Source: a virus. Taken from it: 38,086 bases of DNA. Location: positions 1-38,086 of the IMG/VR virus record IMGVR_UViG_3300042914_001451. One strand, given 5' to 3'. The notes below the pieces were generated by a model, which saw only the letters and a list, made by a program, of their open reading frames with translations, did no database searches and was not told the DNA's origin. Position 1 is the stretch's first letter; each line of letters starts with the position of its first letter. Below are positions 7,545 to 15,275 of this stretch, piece by piece. The translations under genes and the position numbers were made by a program.

Positions 7545-8853
7545 CGCCGCCGACTTCCTCTACGCCAACGACCGCGCGATGGTGCTGGCGCCCGTAGGTG
7601 CTGGCAAGACGGCGCTTACCCTTACGGCCATGCGCGACGCGCTGCGCGATGGCGTGGTCAAGCGCTGGCTGGTCGTGGCACCGCTGCGTGTGGCGCAGCA
7701 TGTGTGGCCGGTCGAGGCGCCCAAATGGACGCCCGATCTCACCCTATCCGTTGCCGTAGGCTCGCCCGCGTGGCGCACTAAAGCACTGGCGTCTGACGCC
7801 CGCGTGGTGGTCATCAACTACGACAACTTGCAGTGGTTGGCTAAGCAGAAGATGGACTTTGACGGCGTGGTGTTTGATGAATTGACCCGACTGAAGAATC
7901 CGTCAGGGGTTCGCTTTAAGGCGATTCTGAAGGCATTAGAGCCGATTAAAATTCGGTGGGGGCTGACGGGCAGCTTCACATCAAACGGCCTTGAGGACGT
8001 GTTTGGGCAATGCAAAATCATCAACCAAAGCCTACTTGGACGCAGCAAAGGCGCTTTTCTGCAACAGTATTTTATTTGTCTCAACCGCGAATATGGCGAG
8101 TGGACGCCCGCTACCGGCGCGTTGCCGCAGGTGATGGCGCGGATCAAGCCCGCGACCTATGTGCTAGAGCCTGGCGAGTACAAAGACAAGCTGCCTCCGC
8201 TGCACACCGTGACGCTGCGTTGCGAGCTACTTGACCGCGAGCCCTACGAGAAGATGAAGCGGGACTTCATGGTGGAGTTTCCCGACGTTAGAGCCATCGC
8301 CGCTAACGCTGCCGCCGTCACGGCCAAGCTACAGCAGATGTCTTCGGGGTTTGTCTACGACACGACCCGCACGGCATCAGACCGCCCCGGCAAGTTTGAC
8401 GTAACGCAGAAGACGATGTGGTTTTCAGACCACAAGTTAGAGTTGCTGGAAGACCTGCTCGACGAAAACCAACACGCCAATACGATAATTGTTTACAATT
8501 ACCAAGCCGAGCTAGAAGTGCTCAAGCGTTGGTACCCGCAAGCGCGGACGATTGACGAGCCGGGCGTGATTGACGCCTGGAACCGGGGCGAGGTTGAGCT
8601 GCTGTTGATTCACCCAAAGTCGGCGGGTCACGGCCTAAACCTTCAGCACGGCGGCTGCCGGATGGTGTTTATGTCGCTGCCGTGGTCGCTTGAGGAATAC
8701 GAGCAGACAATCGGGCGGCTGCACCGTAGCGGCCAACGGCACGATGTGTGGGTCTATGTCCTGCAAACGGGCAAGACGATTGACGAGAAGATTTGGGCGG
8801 CGTTGCATGACAAGCGCGCCATGTCGGACGTAGCAATGTGGGAGTTAAAATGA
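7516..8853 (+). CDS. SNF2-family DNA helicase/translocase
   Basis: 445 aa, a minimal two-RecA-domain SNF2 enzyme common in phages. Visible motifs: the entry signature LRPYQADA, Walker A APVGAGKTAL (residues about 26-35), a DEAH-like VFDELTRLKN, motif III GLTGS, motif V SAGHGLNLQHG and motif VI QTIGRLHRSGQ. It overlaps the upstream nuclease gene and the downstream small gene (ATGA), so the three are translationally coupled. Paired with the VRR-NUC nuclease it probably remodels branched DNA or removes bound proteins; this pairing is common, but the exact role is unknown. Confidence 0.93.
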   Translation: MLGLRPYQADAADFLYANDRAMVLAPVGAGKTALTLTAMRDALRDGVVKRWLVVAPLRVAQHVWPVEAPKWTPDLTLSVAVGSPAWRTKALASDARVVVINYDNLQWLAKQKMDFDGVVFDELTRLKNPSGVRFKAILKALEPIKIRWGLTGSFTSNGLEDVFGQCKIINQSLLGRSKGAFLQQYFICLNREYGEWTPATGALPQVMARIKPATYVLEPGEYKDKLPPLHTVTLRCELLDREPYEKMKRDFMVEFPDVRAIAANAAAVTAKLQQMSSGFVYDTTRTASDRPGKFDVTQKTMWFSDHKLELLEDLLDENQHANTIIVYNYQAELEVLKRWYPQARTIDEPGVIDAWNRGEVELLLIHPKSAGHGLNLQHGGCRMVFMSLPWSLEEYEQTIGRLHRSGQRHDVWVYVLQTGKTIDEKIWAALHDKRAMSDVAMWELK

Positions 8854-9047
8854 ACTGGCGCGAACTGAACGCACAACTGAACCAGATGACCGAAACTGAG
8901 GTCAAAGCCCTCCTCGACGTGGAGCTGGTTGACCGCCAGCGCGTCACGTTTGTTGAGCGGCTGCACCAGCGCTATTGCACCCTGCGCGCAACGCGAGAGC
9001 GAACCGAGATGATGGCTCGACTAGCCCCGCCCGCGCAGGTAGCGTAA
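8850..9047 (+). CDS. Small protein coupled to the SNF2 helicase
   Basis: 65 aa, charged and predicted mostly helical (NWRELNAQLNQMTETEVK), with no recognised domain. The ATG overlaps the helicase stop as ATGA and has GGAG 5 nt upstream, which fixes the start. Its last 27 bases overlap the convergent metallophosphoesterase gene, and there is no terminator between the two opposing operons. It may be an accessory factor for the helicase, judging only from coupling. Confidence 0.75.
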   Translation: MNWRELNAQLNQMTETEVKALLDVELVDRQRVTFVERLHQRYCTLRATRERTEMMARLAPPAQVA

Positions 9048-10079
9048 GTATTCCGCGCCCTCCTCGGGCGTCCACCAGACCTTCACCATGTCGGGATGGT
9101 CTGGCGACAGGCTCGGGTTAATCGTTACGAGCGCGCAGGGGCTGAAGGCGTTATCGCGGAAGCCCCGTTCCTTGGCGTAGCGATCGTAGACCTTGTAGCT
9201 GGCGACCTTCATCGTGTGCATGGCGATGCCCGTAATCGGGTCTTTCAGCACCGAATAAGCCGATTCGTGCTTGTGCCCGGCGACGTAGATGTGGTCGCGG
9301 GTGCCCATAATGGCGGCCTTCATCGGCCCGTGCGCGGGGTTCCAGATTGACGAGCCGGTGTGGTCATGCCGGCTGTTGATGCGTACCTCGGCCCCGTTTG
9401 GGAAGCGTAGCGCGATGCGCGCCTCGCTCGACTTGTAGAGCGCGTCCTGTTGCTTAGCAATCCAACGCATCGGATCGCCCGCGCCTGACCACAAGTCGTG
9501 GTTGCCGCCGAGTATCCAAAGCCAGTTGCACCGGCCTACGAACCACTCGGCAAGGCGCCAAGCCTGCGCCGCTGACGTACTCTGCTCGCCGTAGAGCTTG
9601 GCCAAGCGGCCTACCCAGTTGTTCGTGGTGTCGCCTACGTTGACGGCAAACAGCCCGTCGGTATCGGAGACAAGCTGCGTGTGCCGCTCCAGCGCGTCGA
9701 TGTCGGTGCCGTCGTCATCGACGTGCGGGTCGCCAAAGAACAGGATGCCTATGGCGCCAGGTATCTTGATTCGTACGGGGATGAGCTTACTGGCTTCTTC
9801 GTGGTCACGCTTATGCGCAAACTGGCGCTTGCGGTGTTCAATAAGCTGCTCAATCGGCACGTCGTCCATCGGCAGCGGGGTAAACTCAAAGTCTTTCTCA
9901 GGCAACGTAGCCTTGTTGTACGTTGAGTCGGGAACATCAAACCCCTTGGCTTTGAGTCCGTCGATTCGGGCCATGAGGGACCGGGTGTGGACATTCAACA
10001 ATCGCGCCGCTTCAGCTCTAACCCCGTTAGCCTCGCGTAGTGCCTTCATTAGTTGATCGTCGGATACTTTACGAGCCAT
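9021..10079 (-). CDS. Metallophosphoesterase with N-terminal helix-turn-helix
   Basis: 352 aa, the final gene of the late minus-strand operon. The first 45 residues look like a Fis-type helix-turn-helix (EANGVRAEAARLLNVHTRSL). The catalytic domain has the calcineurin-like signature in order: GDPHVDD (Asp117, His119), VGDTTNNW (Asp150), GGNHDLW (Asn193, His194, Asp195), RHDH and AGHKH. These residues bind two metal ions. The combination suggests a phosphatase or nuclease brought to DNA by its own HTH. The ATG has GGAG 6 nt upstream. Substrate unknown. Confidence 0.88.
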   Translation of the reverse strand: MARKVSDDQLMKALREANGVRAEAARLLNVHTRSLMARIDGLKAKGFDVPDSTYNKATLPEKDFEFTPLPMDDVPIEQLIEHRKRQFAHKRDHEEASKLIPVRIKIPGAIGILFFGDPHVDDDGTDIDALERHTQLVSDTDGLFAVNVGDTTNNWVGRLAKLYGEQSTSAAQAWRLAEWFVGRCNWLWILGGNHDLWSGAGDPMRWIAKQQDALYKSSEARIALRFPNGAEVRINSRHDHTGSSIWNPAHGPMKAAIMGTRDHIYVAGHKHESAYSVLKDPITGIAMHTMKVASYKVYDRYAKERGFRDNAFSPCALVTINPSLSPDHPDMVKVWWTPEEGAEYLRYLRGRG

Positions 10080-10082
10080 CGT

Positions 10083-10439
10083 TTACTCCATCGTAGTAAG
10101 CATTTGTTGCAGTAGATGCCCAAGGCGATCCACCAGTTGCTCTTGGCGCGACAAGTCATCGTGCCCTGCAATATCAAGCAACGCATGGACGGCTTCGTGC
10201 GCCCAAACCTGCTGGCGATTCGTGCCTTTACAAGAACTTACAATATGAATCTCATATTTGTCTGGAAGCCACATTCCAACATAATTTTTGCCATGCCGCC
10301 ACTTTGAGGGCGGAATTACTTTTACTTTTATTGTGTGACCGGCAAGTTGGAATTGCCGGGGAACACCGTCGCTACGTGTTACGGCGTTGGTTGCGCCCAC
10401 TTTTGCAGTGCGCGCAGCTTTGCGTTTTGCGCGTCGCAT
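10083..10439 (-). CDS. Small HExxH zinc metallopeptidase-like protein
   Basis: 118 aa. It carries HEAVHALLDIAG with the HExxH zinc motif at about residues 81-85 and a downstream helix with acidic residues that could supply the third ligand, as in ImmA/IrrE- or SprT-like peptidases. The first 14 residues are very basic (MRRAKRKAARTAK). It overlaps the 3' end of the Rz gene by 61 nt in another frame, and its ATG lacks a clear Shine-Dalgarno, so a later start is possible. It lies between lysis genes and the phosphoesterase. Substrate unknown; cleaving a repressor-like protein or a late host protein are options, not evidence. Confidence 0.78.
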   Translation of the reverse strand: MRRAKRKAARTAKVGATNAVTRSDGVPRQFQLAGHTIKVKVIPPSKWRHGKNYVGMWLPDKYEIHIVSSCKGTNRQQVWAHEAVHALLDIAGHDDLSRQEQLVDRLGHLLQQMLTTME

Positions 10440-10840
10440 TGCGCAACTAATTCGCGGAGCTCGGGCCCGATGTCTGGCCCTTGTTCAAGATTTGCTCCAG
10501 CCGATCCTGCACTGCTCCCGGCGGTGGGGGCGGCTCCATCAGCTCCTTCGGGGGCGCTACGGGCTGGCACGACGGCGGGTTGGCGGCACAGCCGGACAGG
10601 AGTAGAACGAACAGGACGACTAGCAAGAACAGCCAGTTCGGATGCGTATGCGCTTGAAGCCATTTCAGCGCGTATACGAGTAGCGCGCTCGGTCCGTAGT
10701 TCAGCTTCCAGACGCTCCACTTGAGGGCGTATTTCTTCACGGCCTTGCTCCCGAAATGTGTGTACCGCGTAGACCGCCAACAACCCTAGGCCGGCGGTCA
10801 AAATCAAATGCGGCGCGTACTTCAGTAACCAGTAAGGCAC
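10379..10840 (-). CDS. Rz: Inner-membrane spanin (Rz-like)
   Basis: 153 aa from a GTG that overlaps the endolysin stop (TAGTG). An N-terminal membrane segment (about residues 8-27, LILTAGLGLLAVYAVHTF) is followed by a charged helix likely to form a coiled coil (residues 30-60) in the periplasm. A second reading frame nested inside encodes the outer-membrane partner. This arrangement and the location after the endolysin define it as an i-spanin, which links inner and outer membranes and fuses them in the last step of lysis. Its 3' end overlaps the metallopeptidase gene. Confidence 0.85.
   Translation of the reverse strand: MPYWLLKYAPHLILTAGLGLLAVYAVHTFREQGREEIRPQVERLEAELRTERATRIRAEMASSAYASELAVLASRPVRSTPVRLCRQPAVVPARSAPEGADGAAPTAGSSAGSAGANLEQGPDIGPELRELVAQCDAQNAKLRALQKWAQPTP
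10447..10740 (-). CDS. Rz1: Outer-membrane spanin lipoprotein (Rz1-like), nested in Rz
   Basis: 97 aa in a different frame wholly inside Rz. It has a hydrophobic stretch ending in the lipobox LLLSGC (Cys51) and then a proline-rich segment (EPPPPPGA), both hallmarks of Rz1. The start used is GTG at 10740 with GGGAG 8 nt upstream. This leaves an unusually long region before the lipid-modified Cys, so a later non-ATG start is possible. After processing the mature lipoprotein would be about 47 aa, tethered to the outer membrane and binding Rz. Confidence 0.82.
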   Translation of the reverse strand: MKKYALKWSVWKLNYGPSALLVYALKWLQAHTHPNWLFLLVVLFVLLLSGCAANPPSCQPVAPPKELMEPPPPPGAVQDRLEQILNKGQTSGPSSAN

Positions 10841-11181
10841 TACTTTACACCATTATGCTCAAAAGAGTAGTGGTTACCGTCATCAAACCGTCCGCCCCAG
10901 CGCGCTAGGGGGTGCTGCTGCTCCCACCACTCGCCTAACGGACGGTGGTCCTCGGACTGTTCTAGGAATTCGCCGTTTCGGAACAGATTTAAGTCGATTG
11001 CCAGCCGCACCTTGTGGGCGCTATTTGGGTGGCTGTAGGACTTACGTACGCCCAAGGCGCCGTGGACCCTGGGGTCTCTATAGGCGTCGCCTAGTGAGAC
11101 CTCATAGCCCAGCTCGTAAGCCTTTTCAATCAGTTTGGCCACCAAGCGGGCGTACACGCGCTGCTTCTGGCCTAGCGTCAC
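10840..11181 (-). CDS. Endolysin, M15-family L-alanyl-D-glutamate peptidase
   Basis: 113 aa from a GTG overlapping the previous stop (GTGA). It is a compact single-domain M15/VanY-type zinc peptidase like the endolysin of phage T5. The zinc motif appears as SAHKVRLAIDLN (His and Asp ligands) and the second as DGNHYSFEH (catalytic acid and last His). No signal peptide or cell-wall binding domain is present, so it depends on the holin to reach peptidoglycan. It sits in the expected order: holin, small membrane proteins, endolysin, spanins. Confidence 0.9.
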   Translation of the reverse strand: MTLGQKQRVYARLVAKLIEKAYELGYEVSLGDAYRDPRVHGALGVRKSYSHPNSAHKVRLAIDLNLFRNGEFLEQSEDHRPLGEWWEQQHPLARWGGRFDDGNHYSFEHNGVK

Positions 11182-11405
11182 GGCTTGTCTGCCTTGTCGT
11201 CCAGCTTGTCGTTTATGCGCATAAGCATCGTTTTAATCTCGTCGATGTCGGCGCGGTAGTCGGCACGGGTCACATACACCAACGGCAGCGCGCGCACGTC
11301 ACGATCCAGTCGTTCAATGCTGCGGCTAATGTTGTTCAGAATCCACCCGCCAAACAAGCCAGCGATTCCTATGATTATGTTAAAGAGAATCTGCCCGTCG
11401 TCCAT
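11178..11405 (-). CDS. Small membrane protein of the lysis cassette
   Basis: 75 aa. One membrane segment near the N-terminus (ILFNIIIGIAGLFGGWIL) is followed by a charged helix ending in a coiled coil (DEIKTMLMRINDKLDDKADK). This layout is common in phage proteins encoded beside holins, but the function is not established. The ATG at 11405 is chosen because GGAG lies 6 nt upstream and it overlaps the preceding stop as TGATG; reading on to 11465 would run into the previous gene. It could be an antiholin or second holin. Confidence 0.8.
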   Translation of the reverse strand: MDDGQILFNIIIGIAGLFGGWILNNISRSIERLDRDVRALPLVYVTRADYRADIDEIKTMLMRINDKLDDKADKP

Positions 11406-11584
11406 CACACGCTCCGTAGCACGAGGGTGACAAGCCAACTTATCAGCGCTCCCGCCGACAGCCACAACAGCTTCTCAACCCAATCAATCCGTTTCTCTAA
11501 TCTTGCTACCCGATCGGCAACAGACTTGACCTTGTAGCCGTAGTCCGTCTTCAGCAGGCGCAAGTCCTTGGGTTCAACCGTCAC
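11405..11584 (-). CDS. Small coiled-coil/transmembrane protein of the lysis cassette
   Basis: 59 aa starting with GTG, which overlaps the holin stop (GTGA) and ends overlapping the next ATG (TGATG). The N-terminal half is a charged helix (VADRVARLEKRIDWVEKLL) with heptad character; the C-terminal 20 residues are a membrane segment (LSAGALISWLVTLVL). The helix-then-anchor layout resembles XhlA-type proteins that accompany holins. That similarity is of layout, not a confident family match. Both junctions are tightly coupled, which is the main evidence that it is real. Confidence 0.75.
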   Translation of the reverse strand: MTVEPKDLRLLKTDYGYKVKSVADRVARLEKRIDWVEKLLWLSAGALISWLVTLVLRSV

Positions 11585-11778
11585 TTCTTATCCGCAAGCG
11601 CCTGCGTCGTGATTGTGCGCAGCACCAGGTTCGTGACCGCACCAACCAGCAGGATTGACGCCGCAACGTCTTGCCCAAACAGCGTTGTCAAGTGACCGGC
11701 GAACATCTCTAGGCTGGCAAGCAGCGCCAGCGCAACGTTCCACCATACCGTTTTGGATTTAAGCGCGCCTTTTAACAT
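11581..11778 (-). CDS. Holin
   Basis: 65 aa with two hydrophobic spans (about residues 12-30 and 37-55) joined by a short turn containing LFGQD, and a short basic N-terminus (LKGALKSKT). It resembles the two-span phage holin group with the ending NLVLRTITTQALADKK. It would form the inner-membrane lesions that release the endolysin and set lysis timing. It is the first gene of the lysis cassette, directly after the ejection proteins, and is coupled to the next two membrane-protein genes. Confidence 0.82.
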   Translation of the reverse strand: MLKGALKSKTVWWNVALALLASLEMFAGHLTTLFGQDVAASILLVGAVTNLVLRTITTQALADKK

Positions 11779-11781
11779 AAA

Positions 11782-13995
11782 TTATCGCCTCGAAAAGTTA
11801 GAGTTTGTAGGTTCCGGTTCCGGTTCCCTCGGGTCAACGGCGAAGGATCGGGCGGCAAGGGCGACATCGCGGCTAAAGCCGTTCCAGCTTTGCGCGTTCT
11901 TAAACTGCGCGAGCACCTTGTTGCGTTCGGCGGTTGGCAAAGCGTCAAGCAACTGCGCGAACGAGCGACCCGACTTAGCGGCGTTGACGACGGCATCGGC
12001 GGTAGCGTCTTGCACCTTGGCTTCAATCGCCGCCAACACTTCGTTGGTAGCCGTTGTGGCTCGGGTGAAAAACGGAAAGCGCAAACGTGCCCCGCGCTTA
12101 GCTTGGATTTTCTCTAAGGAAGCGCGCCCCGCACGGGCTTGCGCCGCCGCTTTAAGGTCAAGGTCAATGATGGACTGCAATTTGTCAAGGAACGGCTTGT
12201 CGCGTGTTATTACTTTGCCAATGTTGTACTTGCCGCCGCCAAAAATCTTTTCGACGACCTTGGGGTCTTGCCCAGAAAGAATATTAAGAATCTTGGTCTT
12301 GGCAGCGGAGGTGCCTTTGCGCCATTCGGTCTGCAAGACATCCGCAAGTTCCATCTCGTCAATCTGCGTCATGCCCTGCTCAAAAGTGCGCAGGTAATCC
12401 TTCCACCCCTTGCCGCCGGCTTTTTCGATGGCGTCGTCCATGACCGGGCGCAACCGCCCGAGGATTTCGGCGGCCATGCGCCGCTGCGCTTGGGCATCGG
12501 CGTTTGGCATCAACTGTTGGATGACGCCGGAGATGCCGTTCTTGCGGATGGCATAGACCGCTTCCGGCGTAATGACGCCATTCTGTGCCGCCCAATCATC
12601 AAACATCTGCCGCACTTGAGGCAGCGCCCTCGCAAGCGTTGGGTTGAGGGCGACATCTGGATCGCGCAGCATACGGTCAATGGCACCCGTAAACTTGTTC
12701 GCCGTAATAGGAGCAAGCCCACGGTCTTTCATACTCTGGAGCGTGTTTTCGGCGGCGCGGGCAGCGCCGCCTGCTTGCAGCGATTCGGCGGCAGCTTCCG
12801 TAGCACGGACATCTGCACGGTCGGCCAACTGGCCGGGGAACGTGTACCTTGCCGGAGGGCGCGGAGCCGCGCCTACCGTTGCAGCGCGAGCGCCGCCGCT
12901 TGCCGACCAGTTCTTTGCCCAATCCAGCGCCCTATCAGCAGCGGGCACAAACCGCCGCACCCGATCCACCGCCCCCTTGGCGGCGGCACGGCTTTCCTCG
13001 GCCAACAACTCAAGCCGAGGCATAACGCGCCCAGTCTGCCCCGCCGCCTCAAACGCTTCCTCGCGCATTGGCGTAGTGATGCGGCCAAGGGTTTCCTTCG
13101 CTCCTGCCCGTGCGGCACGTGCTTCGGTCTGGGTTGCGCCGCCCGACATACGGGCAAGATAGTTGGCGATGTCTTGCGTTTCGTTTTTGCGAAACGCATT
13201 GACCACGCCTGCTGGGTCAGCATCTTCGGCGGTTCGGAGCAATGCTTGAAGCACCGGCAAGTCCAAGTCGGCTGCTACGCGACTAGCGGGGGCATCCGGC
13301 TGCGCCTGCATGGCAACGCGGAGAGCGTTAATCTCGTTGCCGATAGTCTGTTGAACGAGCTTGTTAGCGCTTACGTCAGCAGATCGACCAAGTACGGCAT
13401 CCGCAACAGCCCCCACGCCCTTGGACAACACCTTGGCTACGGGCGGAGCTACAAACGCAATGCCAGTGCTTATTGCCGCGCCGGTACCGGCTTCCTCGGT
13501 GCCTCCGGCAACAGCCCCCGCCGCCGCGCCAGGTACCGCCGCGCCAACAGTTCGCACGCCAATCTGCGCTGCTTTCGGCGCCGTAGTCGCAAGCCCACTC
13601 TGAAAACCGCCAGTCTCAAAGGATTTAGCGGCGGGCAAAAGGTATTTAGCAACGCGAGGCGCGCCAGCGGCTACCGCTCGCAGCCCCGCACCAGCTACGG
13701 GGCCAGCCGCCAAGCCAACACCGAGAGAAAGCGCCGTTGCGCGATCTTCCGGTGTTGTTACCGCGTACTGTCTGGCAAACAAAACAGGGTTGGCGAGGGA
13801 CAACAACAGTTTAGCAACGGGTATAAAACCCGTTTCAGGCTCGGGAGCGGCGGCAGGTTCGGCAATTGCGGCGGGCGCCGGCGTCTCTTGCTGCCGCGCA
13901 AGCGAATAAGCTTGAGCCACCTTGTCAAACTCAGCCGTGCCCTTCTTGTCCTTGTTACGGACAATCCAAGTCGCGTAATCTTGCGCCGAGGCCAT
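11782..13995 (-). CDS. Large ejection (internal virion) protein
   Basis: 737 aa, rich in Ala, Gly, Arg and Glu and mostly helical. The N-terminus (YATWIVRNKDKKGTAEFDKV) followed by a proline/alanine linker is typical of podovirus DNA-ejection proteins. Residues about 85-190 form a low-complexity, Ala/Gly-rich hydrophobic region that could insert into membrane. It is the last of three adjacent ejection-type genes, corresponding by position to P22 gp16/gp20/gp7. No transglycosylase motif was seen. The exact role of each ejection protein cannot be assigned from sequence. Confidence 0.75.
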   Translation of the reverse strand: MASAQDYATWIVRNKDKKGTAEFDKVAQAYSLARQQETPAPAAIAEPAAAPEPETGFIPVAKLLLSLANPVLFARQYAVTTPEDRATALSLGVGLAAGPVAGAGLRAVAAGAPRVAKYLLPAAKSFETGGFQSGLATTAPKAAQIGVRTVGAAVPGAAAGAVAGGTEEAGTGAAISTGIAFVAPPVAKVLSKGVGAVADAVLGRSADVSANKLVQQTIGNEINALRVAMQAQPDAPASRVAADLDLPVLQALLRTAEDADPAGVVNAFRKNETQDIANYLARMSGGATQTEARAARAGAKETLGRITTPMREEAFEAAGQTGRVMPRLELLAEESRAAAKGAVDRVRRFVPAADRALDWAKNWSASGGARAATVGAAPRPPARYTFPGQLADRADVRATEAAAESLQAGGAARAAENTLQSMKDRGLAPITANKFTGAIDRMLRDPDVALNPTLARALPQVRQMFDDWAAQNGVITPEAVYAIRKNGISGVIQQLMPNADAQAQRRMAAEILGRLRPVMDDAIEKAGGKGWKDYLRTFEQGMTQIDEMELADVLQTEWRKGTSAAKTKILNILSGQDPKVVEKIFGGGKYNIGKVITRDKPFLDKLQSIIDLDLKAAAQARAGRASLEKIQAKRGARLRFPFFTRATTATNEVLAAIEAKVQDATADAVVNAAKSGRSFAQLLDALPTAERNKVLAQFKNAQSWNGFSRDVALAARSFAVDPREPEPEPTNSNFSRR

Positions 13996-13997
13996 AT

Positions 13998-15272
13998 TTA
14001 CTGGCTCCCAAGGATAGCGTCAGCTTCAGCAAATATGCTGTCGGTTGCCCCCGCGTCCCCAATTACAAATTGCCCTTGGCGGCGCTCGTACAGTTTTAGA
14101 ATAGTTTTGCCTGCCTCTTTACGGATTTTATTAGGGAGCGTTGGGTCTGCTAACTGACCTGCGGCTTCGCGGTAGCTTTGCGTGTCCGCGTTGGACTGCG
14201 GTCCCTCAAAGCGCGGAACAAGCTTAAGAACTTGATCAGCAAGCGGCTGCAACTTTCCAGTGGCAATAGCTCCTTCCGTGGCTTGTCCAAAAAAGCCCGC
14301 TGCAACATCGGCGGCGCGACCAATGCCGCTGCCCGTAGATTGGTCGATAAGCCCGCCGTCCTTAGTGGCTTCGCGCAAGTTTGCCGTAACTTCAGCAAGG
14401 TCGCGTTGTAAAGTTTCGCGGGCTGCTTTTGTTTTCTCAAACGTAGCCGAAGGTTTGCCAGCGCCCGTTTCGCTTTTTAGCAAGGTGCCAAACTTGTTGT
14501 AGAACCGCACGGTACCATCAGCGGCGGTTTCGGTGCGAGCAACAACATTAAGTTCATCCCCGGCGGCGCGATTCGCCTCCGCCGCAAGCCGTGCCTCCTG
14601 CTGACGCTCCAAGGCGAGGCGCTGTTGCTCGTAAGGTGTCAGCGTGACGTTACCCGACGACCCTGGCACAACGGTCGCGGGGCCACCGCCTCGGGTCGGC
14701 GTAGCAAGCACACGCACAGTCCCGCCAAGGTTCTGCGAGGTGAAAGTCTGCTCGGTCTGCTGCGCGGCGGTCAGCGCCGCCCTTTGAATCTGCTGCAAGC
14801 CTCGCGCTAGAACTTTCGGATCGTCCGGCGCAGCGTCAAACATGGCAGCGGTTTCGGGCGAAAGCAAACCCGACTGCACCGACTGCGCTACCCAAGGTGC
14901 AAGCGTAGTCTTGTTGAGCGCGGTAGGGTTGCTTAAAAACGCGCCGGCTTGACTTGCGACAAGCGCCGCTGCTTTTTCGGCGTTACCTAACTCCGTGCCG
15001 CGCATTGTGGCGCGCTTGCTTGCAATATCAGCCAACGAGGTTGCCACGTCGGCGCCAGGTTTGCCAAACCGCAAAAGCTGGTTCTGCGCGTCGGGCTTGC
15101 TAAGATCAGCGGTGGAAAGAAAGTTGCGCAGCTCTGCGGCGCGTTGCGCTTCCAGCATGGCGGCTTCGTCTACCGCACGCTGCCGGCGTGTCGCGCGCCC
15201 GGCCTCTAGCCCCTGAACGTATTGCCCGAGGACGTTAACGGGCTCCAACTGGGTTGCACCGATGACTGCCAT
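13998..15272 (-). CDS. Ejection (internal virion) protein
   Basis: 424 aa, alanine- and glutamine-rich, mostly helical, with long charged helices at about residues 20-50 and 215-240 (YEQQRLALERQQEARLAAEA). It lies between two other ejection-type genes with 2-3 nt gaps, the same arrangement as the gp7-gp20-gp16 block of P22-like phages. It probably leaves the capsid with the DNA and helps build the trans-envelope channel. Assigned by position and composition. Confidence 0.72.
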   Translation of the reverse strand: MAVIGATQLEPVNVLGQYVQGLEAGRATRRQRAVDEAAMLEAQRAAELRNFLSTADLSKPDAQNQLLRFGKPGADVATSLADIASKRATMRGTELGNAEKAAALVASQAGAFLSNPTALNKTTLAPWVAQSVQSGLLSPETAAMFDAAPDDPKVLARGLQQIQRAALTAAQQTEQTFTSQNLGGTVRVLATPTRGGGPATVVPGSSGNVTLTPYEQQRLALERQQEARLAAEANRAAGDELNVVARTETAADGTVRFYNKFGTLLKSETGAGKPSATFEKTKAARETLQRDLAEVTANLREATKDGGLIDQSTGSGIGRAADVAAGFFGQATEGAIATGKLQPLADQVLKLVPRFEGPQSNADTQSYREAAGQLADPTLPNKIRKEAGKTILKLYERRQGQFVIGDAGATDSIFAEADAILGSQ

Positions 15273-15275
15273 GAC

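Noticed and set aside
12139-14157. 672-codon plus-strand open frame opposite the large ejection protein
   Set aside because: It is antisense to a convincing 737-aa gene, has low-complexity Arg/Gly/Ser-rich translation, no Shine-Dalgarno and no neighbouring plus-strand operon. It is a by-product of GC-rich codon bias.
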